DNA of 64,000 nt, from positions 248,001 to 312,000 of the forward strand of contig NZ_JAUSSM010000001.1 of NCBI RefSeq assembly GCF_030812315.1, read 5' to 3'. Position numbers and translations under genes: made by a program. Below, piece after piece: positions 24,715 through 33,478 of the stretch; the first letter of the stretch is position 1, and the number at the start of each line of letters is the position of its first letter. This DNA comes from Arthrobacter oryzae. GTDB taxonomy: Bacteria > Actinomycetota > Actinomycetes > Actinomycetales > Micrococcaceae. The notes under the pieces are model-generated. The model had not been told where the DNA came from. It worked only from the letters and a program-made list of their open reading frames with translations, and did no database searches.

Positions 24715-25935
24715 ATGGCAGAATTCAAGCAGTCCACCAAGCTTCATAATGTCCTCTACGACATCCGTGGACCGATTCTTCAGGCCGCCCAGCAGATGGA
24801 GGCAGAGGGTCACCGCATCCTCAAACTGAATATCGGAAACCCGGCCCCGTTTGGTTTTGAAGCGCCGGACGCCATTTTGGTGGACATGATCCGCCACCTG
24901 CCGCATGCCCAGGGCTACAGCGATTCCCGCGGCATATTTTCCGCACGGACCGCCGTGTCGCAGTACTACCAGACCCGCGGGATCCAGAACATCCACGTGG
25001 ATGACATCTACCTCGGCAACGGCGTCAGCGAACTGATCACCATGTCCCTCATGGCGCTCCTCGACGACGGTGACGAGGTCCTTATCCCCACGCCGGACTA
25101 CCCGCTGTGGACCGCCTCCGTGGCCCTCGCGAGCGGGCGGCCCGTGCACTACCTCTGCGACGAGGAATCCGGCTGGCAGCCGGACCTGGAGGACCTCGAA
25201 TCCAAGATCACCCCCCGCACCAAGGGAATCGTGGTGATCAACCCGAACAACCCCACCGGCGCGGTGTATCCCGAGGAGACCCTCAAGAAGATCGTGGCCC
25301 TGGCCGAAAAGCACGGGCTGGTCCTGTTCGCGGATGAAATCTACGAGAAGATCCTGTACGAGGACGCCGTCCACGTGAACCTTGCCGGCCTCACCGGCGA
25401 CGACGTCCTGTGCCTGACCTTCAGCGGACTCTCCAAGGCCTACCGGGTGTGCGGTTACCGGGCCGGCTGGATGGCGATTTCCGGGCCGAAGAAGGACGCC
25501 GCCGACTACCTCGAAGGCATCAGCCTGCTCGCCAACATGCGCCTCTGTGCCAACGTCCCGGCGCAGCACGCCATCCAGACGGCTTTGGGCGGATACCAAA
25601 GCATCAACGACCTGATCCTCCCCGGCGGGCGCCTGCTCGAACAGCGGAACAAGGCCTACGACATGCTCAACGCCATCCCCGGCGTCAGCACGCAGCAGGC
25701 GAGGGGGGCGCTCTACCTGTTCCCGAAACTGGACCCTGAGGTCTTCCACATCCGCGACGACGAAAAGTTTGTCCTGGACCTGCTCCGCGAGCAGAAGATC
25801 CTCGTCTCCCACGGACGGGCCTTCAACTGGGTCCGGCCGGATCACTTCCGGATGGTCACCCTGCCCAACGTGAAGGACATCGAAGAGGCAATTGGCCGCA
25901 TGGGGGACTTCCTGAGCCGGTACCAGGGGAACTAG
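24715..25935 (+). CDS. alaA: Class I aminotransferase, AlaA-type (glutamate-pyruvate)
   Basis: A 406-residue PLP aminotransferase. It opens with the AlaA signature region (LYDIRGPILQAAQQMEAEG; NIGNPAPFGF), has the binding motif NPNNPTGAVY, and PLP lysine K241 in SGLSKAYR followed by CGYRAGW. AlaA interconverts pyruvate/glutamate and alanine/2-oxoglutarate. The assignment to AlaA rather than a general aspartate-type enzyme rests on the N-terminal block. It stands alone between the amine importer and PPK2. Confidence 0.87.
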   Translation: MAEFKQSTKLHNVLYDIRGPILQAAQQMEAEGHRILKLNIGNPAPFGFEAPDAILVDMIRHLPHAQGYSDSRGIFSARTAVSQYYQTRGIQNIHVDDIYLGNGVSELITMSLMALLDDGDEVLIPTPDYPLWTASVALASGRPVHYLCDEESGWQPDLEDLESKITPRTKGIVVINPNNPTGAVYPEETLKKIVALAEKHGLVLFADEIYEKILYEDAVHVNLAGLTGDDVLCLTFSGLSKAYRVCGYRAGWMAISGPKKDAADYLEGISLLANMRLCANVPAQHAIQTALGGYQSINDLILPGGRLLEQRNKAYDMLNAIPGVSTQQARGALYLFPKLDPEVFHIRDDEKFVLDLLREQKILVSHGRAFNWVRPDHFRMVTLPNVKDIEEAIGRMGDFLSRYQGN

Positions 25936-26039
25936 CCTGATGGCAGCAACGCCGCCCGGTGGATCCCGGGCGGCGGCAGCCGGAGCGGGCCGCCTGAGGC
26001 GGAGTTCCGGACTGGCGGCACATCGGCGGAAGGCTAGTC

Positions 26040-26894
26040 ATGGCAAGCATCGAAACGTTCAAGGAACACCCCTCGGCGACCCTCGCAGCGGGTGACGGGT
26101 TCAAGCTCGCGGATGTGGACCCTGAGTCGACGCCGGGATATCCGGGCGGCAAATCGGATGGACAGGCCCTTCTTGCCGAACTCGACGGCAAGCTCGCGAC
26201 GCTGCAGGAGAAGTTGTTTGCCGAAGCCAAGTTTGGTGGCAGCAAGCGTGTCCTGCTGATCCTCCAGGCCATGGACACCGCGGGAAAAGGCGGCATCGTG
26301 GCACACGTGGTGGGCGCCATGGATCCGCAGGGTGTGCAGCTCAAGGCGTTCAAGGCACCCACCGACGAGGAAAAAGCCTACGATTTCCTCTGGCGGATCG
26401 AGAAGGAAGTCCCCGCAGCCGGGATGGTGGGTGTCTTCGACCGGTCCCACTACGAGGATGTGCTCATTCACCGGGTCCGCGGCTGGGCCTCGCCGGAGGA
26501 GTTGGAGAGACGCTACGCTGCGATCAACGAATTTGAAGCCAGGCTAACGGCGTCCGGCACCAGGATCGTCAAAGTGATGCTGAACATCAGCCGGGATGAA
26601 CAGAAAGCCCGCCTCCTTGCGCGGCTGGATGATCCCTCGAAGCACTGGAAGTACAGCAGCGGCGACATGAAGGAGCGCGCCTTCTGGGACGACTACATGG
26701 CCGCTTACCAGGCGGCCTTCGACAAGACGCACACCGAGGTGGCGCCCTGGCATGTGGTTCCGGCAAACAAGAAGTGGTACGCGCGCATCGCCGTGCAGCA
26801 GCTGCTGCTCCAGGCTATGGAAGACCTTAACCTGGAGTGGCCCGCAGCCGAGTTCGATGTTGCCCTGGAGCGCGGTCTGGTGGAAAGGTCCTGA
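26040..26894 (+). CDS. ppk2: Polyphosphate kinase 2 (PPK2 family)
   Basis: A 284-residue protein with the PPK2 P-loop kinase fold: Walker A QAMDTAGKGG (residues about 78-87), Walker B VFDRSHYEDVL, and an Arg-rich lid region (KARLLARLDDPSKHWKYSSGDMKER). PPK2 enzymes use polyphosphate to phosphorylate nucleotides; the single-domain form here resembles class III (AMP and ADP to ATP), known from Arthrobacter. Class I or II activity cannot be excluded by eye. It stands alone, with a leftward exonuclease operon next to it. Confidence 0.88.
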   Translation: MASIETFKEHPSATLAAGDGFKLADVDPESTPGYPGGKSDGQALLAELDGKLATLQEKLFAEAKFGGSKRVLLILQAMDTAGKGGIVAHVVGAMDPQGVQLKAFKAPTDEEKAYDFLWRIEKEVPAAGMVGVFDRSHYEDVLIHRVRGWASPEELERRYAAINEFEARLTASGTRIVKVMLNISRDEQKARLLARLDDPSKHWKYSSGDMKERAFWDDYMAAYQAAFDKTHTEVAPWHVVPANKKWYARIAVQQLLLQAMEDLNLEWPAAEFDVALERGLVERS

Positions 26895-26919
26895 CCCGTC
26901 CGCCGAGGACCCGGGCGGT

Positions 26920-27150
26920 CTAGGACTCCGGTCCGGCCTGGTTCCTGGCCGCGGCCAGGCGTTTGCGGGCGCCTTCCAGCCATTCCTCGCAGCGCTTGGC
27001 CAATGCCTCGCCCCGCTCCCACAACGCGAGTGAATCCTCCAGGCTGGCGCCGCCGGCTTCCAGCTTGCCCACCACGGCCACGAGCTGTTCGCGGGCCTCC
27101 TCGTAGCTCAGTCCTTCGATGTCCGCGTTCGGTTTCTGTTCTGCTGCCAA
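26920..27150 (-). CDS. xseB: Exodeoxyribonuclease VII small subunit
   Basis: A 76-residue helical protein with the XseB core [38 protein letters not shown]. It binds the large subunit and is needed for single-strand exonuclease activity. The start is TTG 27150, preceded by AGGAG at 7 bases. The frame is open upstream to 27195 but without a site. It follows xseA by 65 bases on the same strand. Confidence 0.9.
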   Translation of the reverse strand: MAAEQKPNADIEGLSYEEAREQLVAVVGKLEAGGASLEDSLALWERGEALAKRCEEWLEGARKRLAAARNQAGPES

Positions 27151-27215
27151 TGTGCTGCTCCTGAGGGTAGTAAGTGGACTGGACGCTGCCGGCAATTGTC
27201 CGGCAGCGCGCTGGT

Positions 27216-28502
27216 TCAGTTGTCGGAAACCTGCTGGTTGCCGGTGGAGCGGGCCGAAAAGCTGCCTCCGGCGACCCGTACGAACAATTCGGAGCCTTCC
27301 GGTGCCTGCGACGGGTGCCGCACGACGGCCCCCTGGCCATCCGCAGCCGGCTCCGTCCCGGCCATCTGGACCACGGCGTAGCCGCGGTCCAGTGTCTGTT
27401 GCGGTGAGAGGGAACGCACCTGGTTGCGGAGGTGGACGATCTGGTCGGCGGCCCTCAGCACGGCGGTGCTGATGGCGGCGCGTGAGCGGCTGCTCAAACG
27501 GGCCACGTCTTCGGCGCGGGTGCTGACCATGGCTTCCGGCGAGGCGAGGACAGGCCGCGAATGCAGGGAGGCCATCCGGTCGGATTCACGTTCCACCAGC
27601 CGCGTCACGCCGCGCCGGAGCTGGTCGCGGGCCTGCCGCACCCTGGTGAGTTCTTCCGCGACGTCGGGAACGATCCTCTTGGCGGCATCCGTGGGCGTGG
27701 ACGCCCGGAGGTCGGCCACATCGTCGAGGATTGGCCGGTCCGCCTCGTGGCCGATTGCGCTGACTACGGGTGTGGACGCACTGGATACTGCCCGGATCAG
27801 GTCCTCATTGCTGAAGGGGAGCAGGTCCTCCAGCGCACCGCCGCCGCGGGCAATGACGATGACGTCAACGTGGGGATCCGCATCGAGTTCCCGCAGCGCG
27901 CCAACGATCTGGGACACGGCGGTGTTTCCCTGCACAGCCACTTCCCGGACCTCGAATTCGACGGCGGGCCACCGGAGCGCGGCGTTGCGGAGCACGTCCT
28001 TCTTGGCGTCGGAGTCGCGTCCTGTGATCAGTCCGATCCGGTGGGGGAGGAGCGGCAGGCGTTTCTTCCGGGAGTCCGCAAAGAGGCCTTCCAGGGAAAG
28101 CGCGTGGCGGAGCCGTTCGATCCGCGCCAGCAGGTCTCCGAGCCCCACCGGCCGGATGTCCTTCACGGACATGTTGAGGCGTCCGGTCTTGAGCCAGAAC
28201 TCGGCCTTCAGGAGGGCCACCACCCTGGAGCCCCGTTCCAGCGGAACCTCTTGGCGGTCCAGCACATTCGACCAGATGGAGGCTGGCAGGGAGATTTCGG
28301 CGTCGACGTCCCGGAGCGTCATGAAGGCACTGCTGCCGCGGCGGTTCAACTCGATAACCTGGCCCTCGACCCAGACCGAGGGGGTCCGTTCGATGTGGGC
28401 CTTGAGTTTTTGGGACAGGAGTTGCAGGGGCCACGGATTGTCCGGACTTGTATCCGCAGCCGTCGCCGGAAGCGTGGTTGCCGCGGGCGTGTTGTCAGAC
28501 AC
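27216..28502 (-). CDS. xseA: Exodeoxyribonuclease VII large subunit
   Basis: A 428-residue protein. An N-terminal OB fold begins near residue 25 ([34 protein letters not shown]), followed by the catalytic XseA domain with [32 protein letters not shown] and AIGHEADRP, and a coiled-coil C-terminus. Exo VII degrades single-stranded DNA in both directions during mismatch and recombination repair. GTG 28502 was chosen. A 13-codon ORF with a better ribosome site ends three codons inside it, so translation may be coupled. A longer frame reaches 28565. Confidence 0.9.
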   Translation of the reverse strand: MSDNTPAATTLPATAADTSPDNPWPLQLLSQKLKAHIERTPSVWVEGQVIELNRRGSSAFMTLRDVDAEISLPASIWSNVLDRQEVPLERGSRVVALLKAEFWLKTGRLNMSVKDIRPVGLGDLLARIERLRHALSLEGLFADSRKKRLPLLPHRIGLITGRDSDAKKDVLRNAALRWPAVEFEVREVAVQGNTAVSQIVGALRELDADPHVDVIVIARGGGALEDLLPFSNEDLIRAVSSASTPVVSAIGHEADRPILDDVADLRASTPTDAAKRIVPDVAEELTRVRQARDQLRRGVTRLVERESDRMASLHSRPVLASPEAMVSTRAEDVARLSSRSRAAISTAVLRAADQIVHLRNQVRSLSPQQTLDRGYAVVQMAGTEPAADGQGAVVRHPSQAPEGSELFVRVAGGSFSARSTGNQQVSDN

Positions 28503-28536
28503 GGGCGGATCGTGCTGTGGTGGTGGCCTGGGGCAT
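28495..28536 (-). CDS. Possible 13-residue ORF overlapping the xseA start
   Basis: AAAGGA stands 5 bases before ATG 28536, the best ribosome-binding site in the region. The reading frame encodes 13 residues and stops at TGA (28497-28495), overlapping codons 2-3 of xseA in another frame. It may bring ribosomes to the GTG start of xseA, which has no site of its own. It could be chance. Confidence 0.3.
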   Translation of the reverse strand: MPQATTTARSARV

Positions 28537-28652
28537 GGGAATCCTTTGCGGTGGCAGTGCATCAAAACGGAATGGCATCAAACCGAATCAACTCTATCCA
28601 TAGCTCTATCACTGTCCGCCGACATTTTCGCTTCCCCGCCGGCGCCCCTAGG

Positions 28653-29543
28653 ATGGCAGTACCGCCCACCAAACCTAGGAATCACTTGCGCACTTTTGTC
28701 TCAGCTGCCGCCGTCATCCTTGGCCTGCTGCTGGCCGCCGTCGCCGTTCCGGCCATCTGGGTGGACCGTAACATTGTCCAGGAGGACGGGTTCGTGTCCC
28801 TCGCCGGCCCGCTGGGCAAGGACAGCGTCTTCCAGGAAAGGCTGGCTGCCACCGCGGTGGGCAGCATCGATCCGGCCGGGCAGATTCCTGAACCCTTCGC
28901 GGAACTCGTGCAGCCGATCCTGGACTCCGCCGCCAAATCACTGACGACCCTCCCCGGTTATCCCGCGGCGTGGGAGGAAACGCTGAGGAAGAGCCACCGG
29001 CTCAATTTCGCGGCTTCCGGGACCGCCCAGTCGGAGGCAGAACCGTCCACGTCCCTCACCCTTGATGTGGCACCCCTGGTGGGCCTGCTGACCCAGCAGA
29101 TTTCGGATGCAACGAAAGTGCCGCTGGAGGCGCCGGAGCGGACGCTGATCGACATTGGGCAGCCTAGCCAGCGGCAACTCGTGGACCAGGTGTCGGCCTA
29201 CGCACCCCTGGGTTATGCGTTGGCGGGGGGATCGGCGATCGCCCTGCTGCTTGGCTTAAGTGCCGCACGCCGGCGCTGGACTGTGCTGGTGGGCGCCGGC
29301 GCCGGAGCGCTGGTGCTGGCGGCGGCCTGGAAACTGGGCTCGGACGCAGCGGGCCTTGCGGTCGCCGGAACTGCCAGCGGGAACGAGGTGGCTGACATTT
29401 TCAAGAGCGAATTCGTGGCCGCGTCCTCCGACAGGTTCGGGCAGTGGATCCTGGCAACGCTCATCGCCGGCGCCGTCCTCATTGTGGCCGGCGTCATTTC
29501 CCGCGTTGCGGCCGGCGCCGGCCGCGCCTTGCGTTCCCGGTAG
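28653..29543 (+). CDS. Hypothetical membrane protein upstream of ispH
   Basis: A 296-residue protein with an N-terminal helix (VSAAAVILGLLLAAVAVPAIWV), a hydrophilic, probably extracytoplasmic middle (residues about 40-180), and three helices near the C-terminus (YALAGGSAIALLLGL, WTVLVGAGAGALVLAAAW, WILATLIAGAVLIVAGVI). I recognise no catalytic domain. ATG 28653 is the upstream option, but TAGGAT (28649-28654) overlaps it and could be the gene's -10 box, in which case TTG 28686 with AGGA 5 bases upstream is the real start. It is divergent from xseA. The stop and the ispH promoter share bases. Confidence 0.7.
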   Translation: MAVPPTKPRNHLRTFVSAAAVILGLLLAAVAVPAIWVDRNIVQEDGFVSLAGPLGKDSVFQERLAATAVGSIDPAGQIPEPFAELVQPILDSAAKSLTTLPGYPAAWEETLRKSHRLNFAASGTAQSEAEPSTSLTLDVAPLVGLLTQQISDATKVPLEAPERTLIDIGQPSQRQLVDQVSAYAPLGYALAGGSAIALLLGLSAARRRWTVLVGAGAGALVLAAAWKLGSDAAGLAVAGTASGNEVADIFKSEFVAASSDRFGQWILATLIAGAVLIVAGVISRVAAGAGRALRSR

Positions 29544-29552
29544 CATTGAACA
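29541..29552 (+). promoter_or_regulatory. -10 box for ispH (leaderless)
   Basis: TAGCAT (29541-29546) is six bases before ATG 29553; the TAG of this box is also the stop codon of the upstream gene. No Shine-Dalgarno sequence is present. Confidence 0.5.
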
Positions 29553-30632
29553 ATGACCACCTCAGCTGTCTCCATCCCCATGCCTTCAATTCCGCGGAGG
29601 CGCCGTTCGCCTGAGGACGTGCTGGCTGCGGCTCCGGTGTCAGGTCCCAAGAAGGTTCTGCTCGCGGCTCCCCGCGGCTACTGCGCCGGAGTGGACCGCG
29701 CCGTCATTGCCGTTGAGAAGGCGCTGGAGCACTATGGTCCGCCGGTTTACGTCCGCAAGCAGATCGTCCACAACGTTCACGTGGTCAGCTCCCTCGAGGA
29801 GAAGGGCGCCATCTTCGTTGACGAGACCGATGAGGTCCCCGAAGGCGCCCTGGTGATTTTCTCGGCCCACGGAGTATCTCCCGCTGTGGTGCAGTCGGCC
29901 GAAGACCGCGGCCTGCGCACCATTGACGCCACGTGTCCGCTGGTGACCAAAGTGCACCGCGAAGCTGTCCGCTTTGCCAAGGACGACTTCGACATCCTCC
30001 TCATTGGCCACGACGGCCACGAGGAAGTTGAAGGAACAGCCGGTGAGGCACCCGAGCACATCCAGATCATCAATGGCCCCCACGAAGTGGACAAAGTGAC
30101 GGTCCGAGACCCGGAAAAGGTCATCTGGCTTTCGCAGACCACGCTGAGCGTGGATGAAACGATGGAAACGGTCCGGCTGCTCAAGGAGCGCTTCCCGACA
30201 CTGCAGGATCCGCCCAGCGACGACATCTGCTACGCCACCACCAACCGCCAGGTGGCCATCAAGAAGATTTCCCCGCAGGCCGACCTGGTCATCGTGGTGG
30301 GCTCCGCCAACTCCTCCAACTCCGTGCGCCTCGTGGAAGTTGCCCTGGAATATGGCGCAAAAGCCTCCTTCCGCGTTGACTTCGCCAATGAAGTGGACGA
30401 GGCCTGGTTCGAAGGGGTTGCCACGGTTGGCGTCACGTCCGGTGCATCCGTTCCGGAAGTGCTGGTCAAGGACGTGCTCCGGCTCCTTTCGGACTATGGC
30501 TACGGTGCCGTGGAGGAAGTGGTCACTGCAGAGGAAGACCTGCTCTTCTCGCTGCCGAAGGAGCTCCGTGCGACGCTGAAGAAATCCGGAGACGTGACCC
30601 GCGCCCTGGGCGGAAACAAGGCGCGGGCCTGA
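29553..30632 (+). CDS. ispH: IspH, HMBPP reductase (isoprenoid synthesis)
   Basis: A 359-residue iron-sulfur enzyme of the MEP pathway. It converts 1-hydroxy-2-methyl-2-butenyl diphosphate to IPP and DMAPP. The three conserved [4Fe-4S] cysteines are seen: C44 in RGYCAGV, C128 in DATCPLV and C226 in [16 protein letters not shown] and the family's His residues are also in place. About 30 N-terminal residues are extra relative to E. coli and Arg/Pro-rich, common in actinobacteria. The gene is set off by its own promoter and a short terminator. Confidence 0.97.
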   Translation: MTTSAVSIPMPSIPRRRRSPEDVLAAAPVSGPKKVLLAAPRGYCAGVDRAVIAVEKALEHYGPPVYVRKQIVHNVHVVSSLEEKGAIFVDETDEVPEGALVIFSAHGVSPAVVQSAEDRGLRTIDATCPLVTKVHREAVRFAKDDFDILLIGHDGHEEVEGTAGEAPEHIQIINGPHEVDKVTVRDPEKVIWLSQTTLSVDETMETVRLLKERFPTLQDPPSDDICYATTNRQVAIKKISPQADLVIVVGSANSSNSVRLVEVALEYGAKASFRVDFANEVDEAWFEGVATVGVTSGASVPEVLVKDVLRLLSDYGYGAVEEVVTAEEDLLFSLPKELRATLKKSGDVTRALGGNKARA

Positions 30633-30650
30633 CCCCTCCGGGGTCCTTTC
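30631..30650 (+). terminator. Short terminator after ispH
   Basis: GACCCC-tcc-GGGGTC (30631-30645) is followed by CTTTCC. The stem begins inside the ispH stop codon. Confidence 0.45.
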
Positions 30651-30662
30651 CCTCGCGCGGGA

Positions 30663-31874
30663 TTAGGCGGCTGATTCCTCCGACTGCAGTTCGGGGGCGG
30701 CCACTGAACGCGGGGTCACTTCGATGGCGGGCGGGGTGGTCAGCCCCTCGGCTTCAAGGGCGTTGAGCTTTCGGGCCGTGGGCAGGACGCGGGCTTCAAG
30801 CGTCCCGACCATCGAGTTGTACCGGTCAACGGAAGTCTTGAGGGATGACCCCAGCTTGGTCACGTTGTCGCCCAGCGTTCCCATGCGCTCGTAGAGCTGC
30901 CGGGCCAGCTCAAAGAGCTCCCGGGCACTGTCCGTCAGCACGTCCTGGCGCCAGGTGAACGCCACCGACTTCAGCACGGCCAGCAGAGTGCCGGGGGAGG
31001 CGAGGACAACGTTCTTGTTCAAGGCATAGTCCAGCAGGCCGGGATCGGCTGCCAGCGCGGCGGCCAGAATTGATTCCGCCGGCAGGAAGCAGATCACCAG
31101 TTCGGGTGAATTACCCGGGATGTCCCAGTACTTCTTGTTGCTCAGGGCGTCCACATGGGATTTCAATGCCTTTGCGTGTGCCGTCAGCAGCGCACTTTGG
31201 CCGTTGAGGGCCGACCCGTGCTGTTGGCGTCCGGAGGAGGGCCCCAGGTCCTGGGCTTCAAGGTAGGACGCCAGCGGCACCTTGGCGTCGACCACAAGTT
31301 GCTTCTCGCCGGGGAGCTGGACCACGAGGTCGGGCCGAACGGCATTCCCCGCCCCTGCGCTGTGGTGCTGCTCATGGAAATCCACGTGGCGGAGCATGCC
31401 GGCGGCTTCCACCACACGCCGCAGCTGGACTTCGCCCCACTGGCCGCGGGCGCTGTTGGACCGCAGGGCGGACTCGAGGGCGTGCGTTGAGCGAAGAAGC
31501 TGTTCGTCGGAGAGACGGGCTTCCTGCAGCTGCTGTGCCAGCTGTCCGTACTGCTCCAGCCGGTCACGCTCCAGCAGCGACACCTGCTGCTGTACTGCCG
31601 TCAGCTTCTCCGCCACGGGTGCCAGGGCCCGCAGGACGCTGCCGTCCTGGTTGCGTGACTCGCCGAGCTCCCTGTTCTGTGCCGACAACAGGCGCCGCTC
31701 GGCGTCGGCCGCCGCGAACTGCGCGCTGACCTCCGAAAGACGGGCCGAGACGCCGTCGAAATCCTGCTCCAGGGCAACGTTCCGCCGCCGGAACACCACG
31801 TAGGTGAAGGCGGCGCCAATCACGGCGCCGAGAATCAGCATCAGCAGGGCAAGTATCAGTGCAAAAGCGTCCAT
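30663..31874 (-). CDS. rmuC: RmuC-family protein (DNA recombination)
   Basis: A 403-residue protein with an N-terminal membrane helix (residues about 5-28), a coiled coil (residues about 30-130: VALEQDFDGVSARLSEVSAQFAAAD and onward), and the RmuC nuclease-like domain (GQWGEVQLRRVVEAAGM, PDLVVQLPGEKQLVVDAKVPL, KKYWDIPGNSPELVICFLP). RmuC is thought to cleave DNA at secondary structures and to limit inverted-repeat recombination. Head-to-tail convergent with ispH. The ATG at 31874 has no clear Shine-Dalgarno sequence. Confidence 0.92.
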   Translation of the reverse strand: MDAFALILALLMLILGAVIGAAFTYVVFRRRNVALEQDFDGVSARLSEVSAQFAAADAERRLLSAQNRELGESRNQDGSVLRALAPVAEKLTAVQQQVSLLERDRLEQYGQLAQQLQEARLSDEQLLRSTHALESALRSNSARGQWGEVQLRRVVEAAGMLRHVDFHEQHHSAGAGNAVRPDLVVQLPGEKQLVVDAKVPLASYLEAQDLGPSSGRQQHGSALNGQSALLTAHAKALKSHVDALSNKKYWDIPGNSPELVICFLPAESILAAALAADPGLLDYALNKNVVLASPGTLLAVLKSVAFTWRQDVLTDSARELFELARQLYERMGTLGDNVTKLGSSLKTSVDRYNSMVGTLEARVLPTARKLNALEAEGLTTPPAIEVTPRSVAAPELQSEESAA

Positions 31875-32032
31875 GTGTTCACTTTGGCACGGGCCCCTGA
31901 CATTTTTAGCGCAGGCTCACGCGCGGCCACGCGGCCGGCCACCGCCTGGCACGCTGCCGACGAGCAGGCCCGCCCGCGAACTGCTGCGGTGAACGGGAAC
32001 GGGCTGCCGCATGGTTCCGGACCGATTACCGG

Positions 32033-32046
32033 TAGAATCAATGCTC
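32033..32046 (+). promoter_or_regulatory. -10 box for ychF
   Basis: TAGAAT (32033-32038) lies eight bases before GTG 32047 and two before ATG 32041. A start at 32047 would therefore be leaderless. Confidence 0.5.
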
Positions 32047-33132
32047 GTGGCTCTTACTATTGGCATCGTCGGACTGCCCAACGTCGGCAAATCAACCCTT
32101 TTCAACGCACTGACCCGCAACCAAGTGCTGGCCGCGAACTATCCGTTCGCCACCATCGAGCCGAATGTCGGCGTCGTGAACCTGCCGGATCCCCGCCTGG
32201 CGAAGCTGGCGGCCATCTTCGGATCCCAGCGGCTGCTGCCCGCCCCGGTGTCCTTCGTGGACATCGCCGGGATCGTGAAAGGCGCGTCGGAGGGCGAAGG
32301 CCTGGGCAACAAGTTCCTCGCCAACATCCGCGAGGCCGAAGCGATCGCCCAGGTTGTCCGTGTGTTCGATGACCCCGATGTCATCCACGTTGACGGCAAG
32401 GTCGATCCCCGCTCGGATATGGAGACCATCAACACCGAGCTGATCCTGGCCGACCTTCAGACCATCGAAAATGCGATTCCCCGGATCGAAAAAGAAGTCA
32501 AGATCAAGAAGCGGGAAGCTGCCGAGCTGGCTGCCATCAAGGCGGCCCAGGCTGTGCTGGAACGTGGCGACACTATTTTCGCCTCGGTCAAGAGCGACAA
32601 ACTGGAGATGGAACACCTCAAGGAGCTCAGCCTCCTGACCGCCAAGCCCTTCATCTACGTCTTCAATGCGGACGAAGGCATTCTTGGCAGCCCGGAGAAG
32701 CAGGACGAACTGCGGGCCATGGTTGCCCCCGCGGACGCCATCTTCCTCGACGCCAAGCTCGAGTCCGACCTCGTCGAGCTGGATGAGGAAGAGGCCCGCG
32801 AAATGCTGGAGATGAACGGCCAGGACGAATCGGGCCTTGACCAGCTGGCCCGGGTGGGTTTCCACACGCTCGGACTGCAGACCTACCTGACGGCAGGGCC
32901 CAAGGAAACGCGCGCCTGGACCATCCACCAGGGCGACACCGCCCCGCAGGCGGCCGGCGTGATCCACTCCGACTTCCAGCGCGGTTTTATCAAAGCCGAA
33001 GTTGTCTCGTTTGACGACCTCATCGACGCCGGTTCCATGGCCGAGGCGAAGGCCCGCGGCAAGGTCCGCATCGAAGGCAAGGAATACGTCATGTCCGACG
33101 GCGACGTCGTGGAGTTCCGCTTCAACGTGTAG
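32047..33132 (+). CDS. ychF: YchF/OLA1-type ATPase-GTPase
   Basis: A 361-residue protein: G1 [10 protein letters not shown]3 region [19 protein letters not shown], the NADE variant of G4 (the change that makes YchF prefer ATP), a coiled-coil arm in the middle, and a C-terminal TGS domain ([26 protein letters not shown]). It binds ribosomes and the proteasome or stress proteins in other species. GTG 32047 gives the conserved N-terminus [14 protein letters not shown] 32041 adds two residues. A terminator follows. Confidence 0.95.
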   Translation: MALTIGIVGLPNVGKSTLFNALTRNQVLAANYPFATIEPNVGVVNLPDPRLAKLAAIFGSQRLLPAPVSFVDIAGIVKGASEGEGLGNKFLANIREAEAIAQVVRVFDDPDVIHVDGKVDPRSDMETINTELILADLQTIENAIPRIEKEVKIKKREAAELAAIKAAQAVLERGDTIFASVKSDKLEMEHLKELSLLTAKPFIYVFNADEGILGSPEKQDELRAMVAPADAIFLDAKLESDLVELDEEEAREMLEMNGQDESGLDQLARVGFHTLGLQTYLTAGPKETRAWTIHQGDTAPQAAGVIHSDFQRGFIKAEVVSFDDLIDAGSMAEAKARGKVRIEGKEYVMSDGDVVEFRFNV

Positions 33133-33195
33133 CAGCAGCGCCGCAGCGACTCGTCTGATGGCAAGCCACAGTCAGTGATTGAGCATTAACAGCAC

Positions 33196-33225
33196 AAGCC
33201 CCGATTCCCTTGGATCGGGGCTTTT
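33196..33225 (+). terminator. Terminator after ychF
   Basis: AAGCCCCGAT (33196-33205) pairs with ATCGGGGCTT (33214-33223), followed by TTTT. This is the clearest intrinsic terminator in the window. Confidence 0.9.
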
Positions 33226-33478
33226 GCTGTGATTGGACCCGGTCCAGCGCGGGCCGTCGCGCATCAAGGTTCTCCAACGATTTAAAGCGGCACAGCTTGC
33301 CCATTGTTGCAGCTCGGTAACAACCTTTACCCATGGGCAACTTTGGTCCCACGGGCGCACCTTTCGGGTTTAGGCTACTGCTCATGTGAGGCCAGCCACA
33401 TTCTCACTGGGGGAATGGGCGGTCTGGCCGGCGCCTACAGCGGCGGTCTTTTCAAACCACAGAAACATAGGAGGCGGA
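33226..33478 (+). promoter_or_regulatory. Promoter region of the first peptide-importer operon
   Basis: The 253 bases after the ychF terminator contain TAGGCT (33371-33376) as a -10 box in the context GGTTTAGGCTACT, nearly the same as in front of the second importer (40771-40783). The leader from there to the ATG is about 100 bases and ends in AGGAGG. No other structure is seen between 33226 and 33360. Confidence 0.5.

Noticed and set aside
27561..28652. A long upstream extension of the membrane protein gene on the + strand
   Set aside because: The extension is antisense to xseA; the hydrophobic protein begins near 28653.
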